Source: an uncultured Sphingomonadaceae bacterium (lineage in GTDB: Bacteria > Pseudomonadota > Alphaproteobacteria > Sphingomonadales > Sphingomonadaceae). Taken from it: a stretch of DNA of 8,744 bases. The number at the start of each line of letters is the position of its first letter. Position 1 is the first letter of the stretch. The translations under genes and the position numbers were made by a program. The stretch is from positions 1-8,744 of the forward strand of contig CALLWN010000085.1 in the NCBI GenBank assembly GCA_938016505.1, given 5' to 3'. This document shows, one piece after another, positions 1 to 5,681 of the stretch. Below the pieces are notes generated by a model. It saw only the letters and a list, made by a program, of their open reading frames with translations, did no database searches and was not told where the DNA came from.

Positions 1-501
1 GCTCGGCCGCCCGGTCTGCGCTGCGGCGAGGGCATCCGGCCAGGATGCCAGCACGTCCTGCCCCGGCTCCTCCCAGGCTGGGAGGCGCGACGCCAGGCTC
101 GCGACCTCGACAAACCGGTCGAGAATGCGCGCACTGGCACGGCGGAACCCGGCCGTGGTTGGGTCCTCGAGAACAAACCTCGGCTGGTCGGGGCGGGTCC
201 AGTTGTCGGCCACCATGGTGCCATCGCTGGCGTAGAGCCTGACCCGCGTGCCCCGGGGGAGGGCGAGGCCTTCGATTCGCAGGCGTCGCTGCTCGGGATC
301 GGGCTCGTCGGCAAGGAGCTGAACGAGGATGCTCGCCTGACTCACCATCTCGGCCTGGCGGGTCGCGAGCAGCCGCTCGCGAAAGCTGTCGAGATAGAAG
401 ACGCCGATCGCGAAGCCGATGAGCGCGACGAGGTTGACGAGCAGGATCCGGATGCCAAGCGACGGGCGGCGCAGGAGGCTCGCGGAGGGCAGTCTGCTCA
501 T
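1..501 (-). CDS. chvG: Sensor histidine kinase ChvG, N-terminal part (runs off left edge)
   Basis: This is the membrane sensor kinase partner of the response regulator encoded just upstream. I read 167 residues from an ATG at 499-501; the rest, including the HAMP, histidine-phosphotransfer and ATPase domains, lies beyond the left edge. The visible part has a short basic N-terminus, a transmembrane helix at about residues 17-37 containing LGIRILLVNLVALIGF, the family-typical FYLDSFRERLLATR segment straight after it, and the start of a periplasmic sensing domain. ChvG/ExoS proteins sense acid or envelope stress and phosphorylate ChvI. The start lies 27 bp after the chvI stop, with GAGGGG about 11 nt upstream as a ribosome site; the other nearby ATG (525-527) meets a stop after nine codons. 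chvI-chvG is therefore an operon. The assignment rests on N-terminal similarity and gene order, as no kinase motif is in view. Confidence 0.88.
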   Translation of the reverse strand, partial: MSRLPSASLLRRPSLGIRILLVNLVALIGFAIGVFYLDSFRERLLATRQAEMVSQASILVQLLADEPDPEQRRLRIEGLALPRGTRVRLYASDGTMVADNWTRPDQPRFVLEDPTTAGFRRASARILDRFVEVASLASRLPAWEEPGQDVLASWPDALAAAQTGRPS

Positions 502-528
502 GCCCGGGACTGCCCCTCGGCCGACATC

Positions 529-1260
529 TCAGCCATCCTGATCGAAGCGGTAGCCAACACCGTAGAGCGTCTCGATGGCGGCAAAGCCCGGGTCAACCGC
601 CCGGAACTTCTTGCGCAGCCGCTTGATGTGGCTGTCGATGGTGCGGTCATCGACATAGCTGTCATCCGGGTAGGCGACCTGGATCAGGGCGTCGCGCGAT
701 TTCACGAAGCCCGGGCGCTGGGCGAGCGCGTCGAGGATGAGGAACTCGGTCACGGTGAGCGCCACCTCCTGTCCGTCCCAGGTGACCCGATGCCGCGCCG
801 GCTCCATGGTCAGCCGACCCCGCACCATGGTGTCCTCGCCCTGCGCTGACGGGTCGGGCAGGGCCTGGCGCTGGTCGGCGCGGCGCAGCACGGCGCGGAT
901 CCGCTCGACCAGCAGGCGGTGGGAGAAGGGCTTGCCGATATAATCGTCTGCACCCATGGCGAGGCCGAGCGCCTCGTCGATCTCGGTGTCCTTGGAGGTC
1001 AGGAAAATCACGGGCAGGCGCGACCGCTCGCGAAGCCGGCGCAGCAGCTCGATGCCATCGAGCCGCGGCATCTTGATGTCGACGACGGCGAGATCGGGCG
1101 GGTTGTCGAGGAGGGCGCGCAAGGCTGTCTCGCCATCCGCATAGACGCGGGTGACGAAGCCCTCGGCCTGGAGCACGAGGCTGACGGACGTGAGAATGTG
1201 GCGATCATCGTCGACGAGCGCGATGACGGGCGCCGGCGCATCGGCTGCCGCCGGGCTCAT
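529..1260 (-). CDS. chvI: DNA-binding response regulator ChvI (OmpR/PhoB family)
   Basis: A 243-residue two-component response regulator that receives phosphate from ChvG and controls transcription in the cytoplasm. The receiver domain spans about residues 10-125, with the acidic pocket D17-D18, phosphoacceptor D61 (in [11 protein letters not shown]), T88 and K110. The C-terminal winged-helix DNA-binding domain (about 143-241) contains [16 protein letters not shown], the recognition region [17 protein letters not shown] and the terminal YGVGYRF wing. I chose the ATG at 1258-1260 because AAGGA stands 7 nt upstream and the protein then begins close to the usual IALVDDDR start; an upstream ATG at 1326 would add 22 non-conserved residues. 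In related Alphaproteobacteria, ChvI controls envelope, exopolysaccharide and acid-response genes, and the pair sits next to pckA, as here. All catalytic residues are intact. Confidence 0.94.
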   Translation of the reverse strand: MSPAAADAPAPVIALVDDDRHILTSVSLVLQAEGFVTRVYADGETALRALLDNPPDLAVVDIKMPRLDGIELLRRLRERSRLPVIFLTSKDTEIDEALGLAMGADDYIGKPFSHRLLVERIRAVLRRADQRQALPDPSAQGEDTMVRGRLTMEPARHRVTWDGQEVALTVTEFLILDALAQRPGFVKSRDALIQVAYPDDSYVDDRTIDSHIKRLRKKFRAVDPGFAAIETLYGVGYRFDQDG

Positions 1261-1378
1261 CGGGAGGTCCTTGGTTGAGCCGTTCCAGTCATGCTTTGCT
1301 CCCACGGTCCAAACGGCATTTTCCATGTGATGAAGGCATGGCTGCCGGCTCCCGAATTAACGAGGATTTTCCCCAGAC

Positions 1379-1412
1379 GCCCTTGCAACCCCGCGGCAAA
1401 GCCCGCAAGGGC
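1379..1412 (+). promoter_or_regulatory. Upstream hairpin in pckA leader (antiterminator-like)
   Basis: GCCCTTGC at 1379-1386 pairs perfectly with GCAAGGGC at 1405-1412, giving an 8-bp stem with an 18-nt loop. Its right arm uses bases needed by the next hairpin (1398-1431), so the two cannot form together. In the pckA transcript it would be made first and could act as an antiterminator. The pairing is seen in the sequence; the role is inferred. Confidence 0.45.
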
Positions 1413-1432
1413 TGAGACCTGCGCGGGCTTTT
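1398..1432 (+). terminator. Terminator-like hairpin in pckA leader
   Basis: AAAGCCCGC (1398-1406) pairs perfectly with GCGGGCTTT (1423-1431). AGG (1408-1410) and CCT (1418-1420) extend the stem inward across a small internal loop to a 7-nt loop. The right arm runs into a TTTT tract (1429-1432), as in an intrinsic terminator. It lies about 58 nt upstream of the pckA ATG, in the leader of a transcript reading into pckA, so it could attenuate pckA or end a short upstream RNA. No other gene reading rightward ends here. Confidence 0.5.
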
Positions 1433-1490
1433 CCCTGAGCCTGCGCCTTCGCCATTTGTCGGGTGAGCTTCGGGCGGAAAGGCACGCGTG

Positions 1491-3092
1491 ATGGAGTCTC
1501 GGATAACGGACCATCTGGGATGCGCGTTGGGGGCAGGCGCCACGATCCATGCCAACCTCGGCACCGCCCAATTGATCGAACTCGCCGTGCGGCGCAGCGA
1601 GGGCCTGCTCTCGAAGGACGGCGCCTTCGTCGTGGAAACCGGCCGCCACACCGGCCGGTCGGCGGCCGACAAGTTCATTGTCAAGGATTGCGAAACTGCA
1701 GACACGGTGTGGTGGGGCAAGACCAACAAGCCGATGGAGCCTGCCCATTTCGCAGCGCTCAAGGCCGACTTTCTGGAGGCGCTGGCGGCGCGAGAGAGCG
1801 TGTTCGTGCAGGATCTGTTCGGCGGCTCCCAGCCCGAGCATCGGGTCAATGTGCGCGTCATCACCGAGCTGGCGTGGCATTCGCTTTTCGCCCGCACGCT
1901 CCTGGTGCGGCCAAAGCGCGGAGAGCTTGACGGCTATGTGCCGGAATACACCATCATCGCCCTCCCGTCCTTCGTGGCCGATCCGGCACGGCATGGCTGC
2001 CGTTCGGAGACGGTGATTGCCGTCAGCTACACCGAGAAACTCGTCCTCATCGGTGGCACGCGCTATGCCGGCGAGATCAAGAAGTCCGTGTTCGGCATCC
2101 TGAACTATCTGCTGCCAGCGCGCGGCGTGATGCCGATGCACTGCTCCGCCAACATCGGGAAGGCAGGCGACACCGCCATCTTCTTCGGCCTTTCCGGCAC
2201 CGGCAAGACGACGCTTTCGGCCGATGCCAACCGGACCCTCATCGGCGATGACGAGCATGGCTGGTCGGACACCGCCGTCTTCAACTTCGAAGGCGGCTGC
2301 TATGCCAAGATGATCCGGCTGTCGGCCGAGGCCGAGCCCGAGATCTTCGCGACGACGAACCGCTTCGGCACGATCCTCGAGAATGTCGTCATCGACCCCG
2401 AGACCCGCGAGATCGATCTCGACGACAACCGCCTCGCCGAGAACAGCCGCGGCAGCTACCCGATCGACTTCATCCCCAATGCGAGCGCCGACAACATGGG
2501 GCCGCCGCCGCGCAACATCATCATGCTCACAGCCGATGCCTTCGGGGTTCTTCCGCCGATCGCGCGGCTGACCCCCGACCAGGCGATGTATCACTTCCTC
2601 TCCGGCTACACCGCGCGCGTGGCAGGCACCGAGATCGGCGTCACCGAGCCGGAGGCGACCTTCTCCACCTGCTTCGGGGCGCCCTTCATGCCGCGGCACC
2701 CGTCGGTCTATGGCAATCTCCTCAAGGAACGGATCGCGCGGGGCCATGTCGACTGCTGGCTCGTGAACACTGGCTGGACCGGCGGCAGCGCCGGCAGCGG
2801 GGGCTCGGGCAGCCGCATGCCGATCCGGGTGACCCGCGCACTCCTCAACGCCGCACTCGACGGGAGCCTGAAGGCAGCCGACTTCCGTCGCGACCCCTAT
2901 TTCGGCTTCATGGTGCCGATCGCCGTGCCGGGAATCGACCATCGACTCCTCGACCCGCGGAGCACCTGGCCCGATCCTTCAGCCTATGACGCCGCCGCGC
3001 GGAGGCTGGTCGGCATGTTCGTCGAGAACTTCGCTCCCTTCGAGGACCATGTCGAGCAGGGCGTGCGCGAGGCGGCGCCCCAGGCGGCCTGA
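1491..3092 (+). CDS. pckA: Phosphoenolpyruvate carboxykinase (ATP)
   Basis: A 533-residue cytoplasmic enzyme that converts oxaloacetate plus ATP to phosphoenolpyruvate, CO2 and ADP, the first committed step of gluconeogenesis from TCA-cycle intermediates. The length is normal for the ATP-dependent family. Visible signatures are the substrate-binding GRHTGRS (R56), Y192 and metal-ligand K198 in RYAGEIKK, H217 in MPMHCSAN, the P-loop GLSGTGKT (233-240), the kinase-2 motif IGDDEHGW (251-258) and R320 in ENSRGSYPI. The ATG at 1491 has GGAAAGG 8 nt upstream; a GTG codon lies directly before it (1488). The segment after NTGWTGG reads [12 protein letters not shown], longer and more Gly/Ser-rich than I expect for relatives, which usually have a short stretch beginning with Lys here. 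The gene is divergent from chvI, a common alphaproteobacterial arrangement. No strong terminator follows it. Confidence 0.96.
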   Translation: MESRITDHLGCALGAGATIHANLGTAQLIELAVRRSEGLLSKDGAFVVETGRHTGRSAADKFIVKDCETADTVWWGKTNKPMEPAHFAALKADFLEALAARESVFVQDLFGGSQPEHRVNVRVITELAWHSLFARTLLVRPKRGELDGYVPEYTIIALPSFVADPARHGCRSETVIAVSYTEKLVLIGGTRYAGEIKKSVFGILNYLLPARGVMPMHCSANIGKAGDTAIFFGLSGTGKTTLSADANRTLIGDDEHGWSDTAVFNFEGGCYAKMIRLSAEAEPEIFATTNRFGTILENVVIDPETREIDLDDNRLAENSRGSYPIDFIPNASADNMGPPPRNIIMLTADAFGVLPPIARLTPDQAMYHFLSGYTARVAGTEIGVTEPEATFSTCFGAPFMPRHPSVYGNLLKERIARGHVDCWLVNTGWTGGSAGSGGSGSRMPIRVTRALLNAALDGSLKAADFRRDPYFGFMVPIAVPGIDHRLLDPRSTWPDPSAYDAAARRLVGMFVENFAPFEDHVEQGVREAAPQAA

Positions 3093-3096
3093 TATA

Positions 3097-3144
3097 TGAC
3101 AGGCATGTGACAGGCTCGGAAACTGTAAGGCAGGGTTTACAGTT
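3097..3144 (+). promoter_or_regulatory. Direct and inverted repeats upstream of the sigma-54 promoter
   Basis: TGACAGGC occurs twice (3097-3104 and 3108-3115), exactly 11 bp apart, about one helical turn. Directly after comes a perfect inverted repeat, AACTGTAA (3121-3128) and TTACAGTT (3137-3144), with an 8-nt spacer. The elements sit between the pckA stop and the sigma-54-like promoter, about 50-100 bp upstream of its -24 box. Activator sites for sigma-54 promoters are often in this position. The inverted repeat lacks a T run, so I do not favour a pckA terminator. Repeats are seen; binding is inferred. Confidence 0.35.
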
Positions 3145-3194
3145 GTCCGGGTGCCGCCATCGGTAACACTCTGATTTCTTTTGGCCTGATGATT

Positions 3195-3210
3195 CGGCAT
3201 AATTGTTGCA
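3195..3210 (+). promoter_or_regulatory. Sigma-54 (-24/-12) promoter candidate
   Basis: CGGCATAATTGTTGCA matches the RpoN consensus TGGCACGNNNNTTGCW at the invariant GG (3196-3197) and GC (3208-3209) with the correct spacing. It also matches the flanking CA and TTGCA bases. Transcription would start near 3221, giving a leader of about 34 nt before the ATG at 3255. Some PEP-CTERM gene sets are known to be controlled by RpoN with the PrsK/PrsR two-component system, which fits the gene downstream. The activator gene is not in this window. Confidence 0.6.
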
Positions 3211-3220
3211 TGTGAGCGTG

Positions 3221-3234
3221 TGGCGGATACGCCA
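3221..3234 (+). promoter_or_regulatory. Small hairpin at the predicted 5' end of the transcript
   Basis: TGGCG (3221-3225) pairs with CGCCA (3230-3234) around a GATA tetraloop. It would lie at the very start of the transcript from the sigma-54-like promoter and upstream of the ribosome site GGAGG (3244-3248). It might protect the 5' end or be incidental. Only the pairing is seen. Confidence 0.3.
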
Positions 3235-3254
3235 TGAAAAGATGGAGGCCTCAT

Positions 3255-4094
3255 ATGCGACGTGTTGTTTCGCTTCTCACCCTCACCGCCGCGCTCGCTG
3301 CAAGCGCGCCTGCGGCAGCTTCGACCATCGCGCCGGGCTTCGACAACCAGGACAGCCTGCCGGCCTGCGACGACTGCTTCTCGGCGGCCGTCATGCCCGG
3401 ATTCGCGCTCAACTTCTTCGGCACGACCTACAGCGACATCTACGCCTCGAACAACGGCTATGTGACCTTCTCCGGGGGGCAAGGGGTCTATACGCCGGTC
3501 GGGCTTGGCGCGGGCTATGTCGGTCTGCCGATCATCGCGCCCTTCTTCGCAGACGTCGACACGCGTTCCGGCCTCGGCAGCACGACCTGGGGGACGGGCA
3601 GCTTCGCCGGCCGGCCGGCCTGGGGCACCAACTGGCTCGACACGGGATATTTCAGTGTCGAGGGCGACAAGCGGAACAGCTTCCAGCTCATCCTCACCGA
3701 CCGGTCGGACGTGGGCGCCGGCGACTTCGACATCTATTTCAACTACGGCCAGATCCAGTGGGAAACCGGTGGGGCGTCGGGTGGCATCGGCGGTCTCGGC
3801 GGCTCCTCGGCGTCGGTCGGGTTCAACGCGGCCCAGGGTGGCGCGGCCGGCACCTTCTACGAACTCCCGGGCTCGCTCGTTCCGGGCAGCTTCATCGACA
3901 GCGGCACGGCACCCCTTGTCCGGACCACGAACATCGGGGTTCCGGGGCGGCTGCTGTTCCAGGTCCGCAATGGGAGCATCATCGTGCCGCCGCCCGGCGG
4001 GGTCGTTCCCGAGCCTGCGACCTGGGCGATGCTGATCACCGGCTTCGGGCTCGTCGGCCACGCCCTGCGCCGGCGTCGGCTGCAGGCCGCCTGA
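3255..4094 (+). CDS. Secreted nidogen-like (NIDO) domain protein with PEPxxWA-CTERM sorting signal
   Basis: A 279-residue exported protein. Residues 1-22 form a Sec signal peptide (RR, a hydrophobic Leu/Ala stretch, then an APAAA cleavage region). Residues about 50-190 resemble the NIDO extracellular domain: NNGYVTF (66-72), PIIAPFFADVDTR (92-104), SFQLILTDR (142-150) and a FNYGQIQWETG stretch (162-172). A Gly-rich linker follows. The C-terminus has PEP (252-254) with W257-A258, a hydrophobic helix and RRRR, the tripartite signal processed by an exosortase during export. Such proteins are thought to end up at the cell surface or in the exopolysaccharide matrix; a specific role for this one is unknown. 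I chose the ATG at 3255, with GGAGG 6 nt upstream, over the in-frame ATG at 3234. A sigma-54-like promoter precedes it and a 14-bp hairpin follows, so it is probably monocistronic. No exosortase gene is nearby. Confidence 0.88.
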   Translation: MRRVVSLLTLTAALAASAPAAASTIAPGFDNQDSLPACDDCFSAAVMPGFALNFFGTTYSDIYASNNGYVTFSGGQGVYTPVGLGAGYVGLPIIAPFFADVDTRSGLGSTTWGTGSFAGRPAWGTNWLDTGYFSVEGDKRNSFQLILTDRSDVGAGDFDIYFNYGQIQWETGGASGGIGGLGGSSASVGFNAAQGGAAGTFYELPGSLVPGSFIDSGTAPLVRTTNIGVPGRLLFQVRNGSIIVPPPGGVVPEPATWAMLITGFGLVGHALRRRRLQAA

Positions 4095-4124
4095 CCTACA
4101 GCGCCAGCGACAAGCATCGGGACC

Positions 4125-4155
4125 GGCCGGGCGCGGCGCACCGCCGCGCCCGGCC
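4125..4155 (+). terminator. Strong GC hairpin terminator after the NIDO gene
   Basis: GGCCGGGCGCGGCG (4125-4138) pairs perfectly over 14 bp with 4142-4155 around a 3-nt loop (CAC). It begins 30 bp after the stop of the NIDO PEP-CTERM gene. The following bases are only moderately T-rich (CTCGTTCTT), as is common for terminators in GC-rich genomes. It separates this gene from the J-domain gene. Confidence 0.7.
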
Positions 4156-4223
4156 CTCGTTCTTGCGCAGAGAAGGTTTGCCGGTGGCTGGTGCCGGCGT
4201 AAGTCTCGAGCGATGCGATTCGT

Positions 4224-4772
4224 GTGGACCAGAGCCTGATGCGGGGACGGCGCAGCAGCGACTGGGGCTTCCCGCGCTGGCGGACTTATGAGGGCGCGAC
4301 GGGCACGCCGCAGACGGTGCGCCGGTGCGACCGCGCCGGGTGCGACCAGCCTGGCACCTGCCCTGCCCCCAAGGCGCCCAACCGGCCGGAGCGCTGGTGG
4401 TTCTGCGAAGCGCACGCCGCCGAGTACAACCGCGGGTGGAACTATTTCGCAGCCCTCGATGCCGCCGGAGCGGCCGAGGCGGAAGCCGCCGAAGCGGCAG
4501 CGACGGGCTGTTTCCACCGCGCTGCCCACTGGGCGTGGAGCGAAGGCGATGGCAGCCGCAGCCGCGCCGAACTGGACGCGCTGAAGGCCCTGGATCTTGA
4601 ACCCGATGCCGATTTCGATGCGGTCAAGGCCGCCTATCGTCGGCTGGCCAAGGCCAACCATCCCGACCTGAACCCCGGAGACGAGAAGGCGGCGGCGCGT
4701 TTCCGCGCTGCGCAGGCAGCCTATGCCGTGCTGATGCAGGGCGACGCGCGGCGGGCTGGCCGAGGCGGTTGA
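4224..4772 (+). CDS. Zinc-finger-like plus J-domain protein
   Basis: A 182-residue predicted cytoplasmic protein with no signal peptide. Its N-terminal half has RRSSDWGFPRW (9-19) and a possible zinc site formed by C35, C40, C61 and H64 (RRCDRAGC and WWFCEAH). An Ala/Glu-rich stretch (76-94) follows, and then AHWAW. The C-terminal domain (about 118-177) is a J domain, LDALKALDLEPDADF then AYRRLAKANHPDLNPGD, with the essential HPD at 146-148. J domains stimulate the ATPase of DnaK; the client of this protein is unknown. I recognise the architecture as a small DnaJ-like family seen in sphingomonads and related Alphaproteobacteria. The start is uncertain: GTG 4224 or ATG 4239, neither with a good ribosome site; the conserved region begins after both. 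It lies between two PEP-CTERM genes but has its own upstream terminator boundary, so a functional link is unproven. Confidence 0.82.
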   Translation: MDQSLMRGRRSSDWGFPRWRTYEGATGTPQTVRRCDRAGCDQPGTCPAPKAPNRPERWWFCEAHAAEYNRGWNYFAALDAAGAAEAEAAEAAATGCFHRAAHWAWSEGDGSRSRAELDALKALDLEPDADFDAVKAAYRRLAKANHPDLNPGDEKAAARFRAAQAAYAVLMQGDARRAGRGG

Positions 4773-4924
4773 CTGGAGCGAAGGGTGCCCCAAGCCAGCC
4801 TGGAAAAGATGGTTAACGGCTTTCAAGTTAACTTTCATTTTAGACCTAAAGTTTGTTGAAATCTGTTAGTTCAAATCCACCGGTGCCCTGAGTGGTTTGG
4901 GGGACCAACAGTGGGAGACTAACA
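4773..4924 (+). promoter_or_regulatory. AT-rich, palindrome-rich region before the second PEP-CTERM gene
   Basis: This 152-bp gap is clearly more AT-rich than its surroundings between about 4801 and 4876. It holds GTTAAC twice (4812-4817 and 4827-4832, 15 bp apart); the second lies inside the 10-bp palindrome AAGTTAACTT (4825-4834). TTTAG-AC-CTAAA (4839-4850) and CACCGGTG (4878-4885) are further palindromes. GGTGCCC (4882-4888) can pair with GGGGACC (4900-4906) with one mismatch, just upstream of the ribosome site GGGAG. The region presumably carries the promoter and operators of the next gene. Unlike the first PEP-CTERM gene, I find no GG-N10-GC sigma-54 match here. The specific regulator is unknown. 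Confidence 0.45.
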
Positions 4925-5632
4925 GTGAAACTCGGATCTCTTTTTGCTGCCGCCATCGCCTTCTCCGTGGCGATGCCGGCTGATGCCGCGACAACGCTCA
5001 ACGTGACCAAGGGCGGCTATTTCAACAACGCCAACGTGACCATCACCGGCCCCGGACCTGGCAACGGCAGCACGATTGCAGCCAACTTCCAGATCCAGGG
5101 CACGTTCGGGGGCGACCTTTCCGGCAGCTTCGACCTGCTCGCCTTCTGCGTTGACCTTGCCCACACCATTGGTCTCGGCAACAACACGCTCGCCACGCTC
5201 AGCCCCGCGCTCAACTACCGGGTGGGCACGCTCACCTCGGCGCCCGGCCTCGGCGGAACGCTCTCGGCGTCGCAACTCCAGCAGATGGAAGGTCTGGCCG
5301 CGCTCGGCTTCAGCCTCATCAAGTCCGGGGCGCCGAACCTTGGGGTCGAGATTCCGGCGATCCAGAGCGCGATCTGGTCGATCGAATATGGCAAGACCAT
5401 CACGTCGGGCAACCCGGCGATCAACGCGGCGATTGCCAACTACATCTCGATCGCCCCGACGCTGACCGGCCGGGCCACCTACATCTTCTCGACCGACACG
5501 CCGGAACGCCAGGGCCTGTTCGTCTCCTTCGTGCCCGAGCCCGGTACCTGGGCGATGCTGATCGCCGGCTTCGGCCTTCTGGGTGTCGCTGCCCGGCGCC
5601 GCCGCGAGCAGGTGGCTGTCGCCGCCGCCTGA
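4925..5632 (+). CDS. Secreted PEPxxWA-CTERM protein with thioester-domain-like motifs
   Basis: A 235-residue exported protein starting at GTG 4925, with GGGAG 7 nt upstream. An in-frame GTG at 4892 would put extra residues ahead of a signal peptide that otherwise starts cleanly with MKLGSLF. The signal peptide is about residues 1-21 (cleavage near PADA-A). The mature domain contains LLAFCVDLAH (71-80), YRVGTL, AALGFSLIK (125-133) and AIQSAIWSIEYG (145-156). The C-terminus has PEP (204-206), W209-A210, a hydrophobic helix and ARRRR, an exosortase-type sorting signal. The pair FCV (C75) and Q147-x-x-I-W151 resembles the [YFL]C and TQxxhydrophobicW motifs of Gram-positive surface thioester domains, where Cys and Gln form an internal thioester; that link is inference. 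The likely location is the outer surface or matrix. It lies 49 bp upstream of sbtA with no clear terminator between, so read-through is possible. Confidence 0.86.
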   Translation: MKLGSLFAAAIAFSVAMPADAATTLNVTKGGYFNNANVTITGPGPGNGSTIAANFQIQGTFGGDLSGSFDLLAFCVDLAHTIGLGNNTLATLSPALNYRVGTLTSAPGLGGTLSASQLQQMEGLAALGFSLIKSGAPNLGVEIPAIQSAIWSIEYGKTITSGNPAINAAIANYISIAPTLTGRATYIFSTDTPERQGLFVSFVPEPGTWAMLIAGFGLLGVAARRRREQVAVAAA

Positions 5633-5681
5633 CCGGGCCGCAATTGCAAAGGGAGAGGGTGGCGGCTAACGGCCACGCGCC

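Larger units (their letters stand above)
1261..1490. promoter_or_regulatory. Divergent chvI / pckA intergenic region
   Basis: This 230-bp region must carry the promoters for chvI (leftward) and pckA (rightward). I see no convincing -35/-10 pair on either strand. What is clear is the ribosome site of each gene: AAGGA before chvI, and GGAAAGG at 1476-1482, 8 nt before the pckA ATG. The right half holds two overlapping hairpins, listed separately. A small open frame (1291-1491, plus strand) crosses the region but lacks a ribosome site and is not called as a gene. Confidence 0.6.

Noticed and set aside
1257..2942. 561-codon open frame on the minus strand opposite pckA
   Set aside because: It lies antisense to a clearly conserved pckA, has low-complexity Arg/Gly/Ala-rich content and no recognisable motif; long antisense frames are expected in GC-rich DNA.
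3121..3144. Inverted repeat after pckA as an intrinsic terminator
   Set aside because: The stem is short and AT-rich with no T run after it; an operator or activator site is more likely.
3234..3254. Earlier ATG for the NIDO protein at 3234
   Set aside because: It would overlap the leader hairpin and lacks a ribosome site, whereas the ATG at 3255 has GGAGG at ideal spacing and gives a normal signal peptide.
4754..4800. GGCTGGC / GCCAGCC inverted repeat spanning the end of the J-domain gene as a terminator
   Set aside because: The arms are only 7 bp with a loop of over 30 nt and no T run.
2979..4838. 619-codon open frame on the minus strand opposite the NIDO and J-domain genes
   Set aside because: It overlaps two supported genes and their terminator, has no domain or ribosome site, and shows the Arg/Pro/Ala bias of a shadow frame.
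4868..4906. tRNA-like 3' end (GTTCAAATCC followed by GGTGCCC and later ACCA)
   Set aside because: The bases flanking the T-loop-like sequence do not form a T stem, and no matching acceptor strand, D arm or anticodon arm is found upstream.
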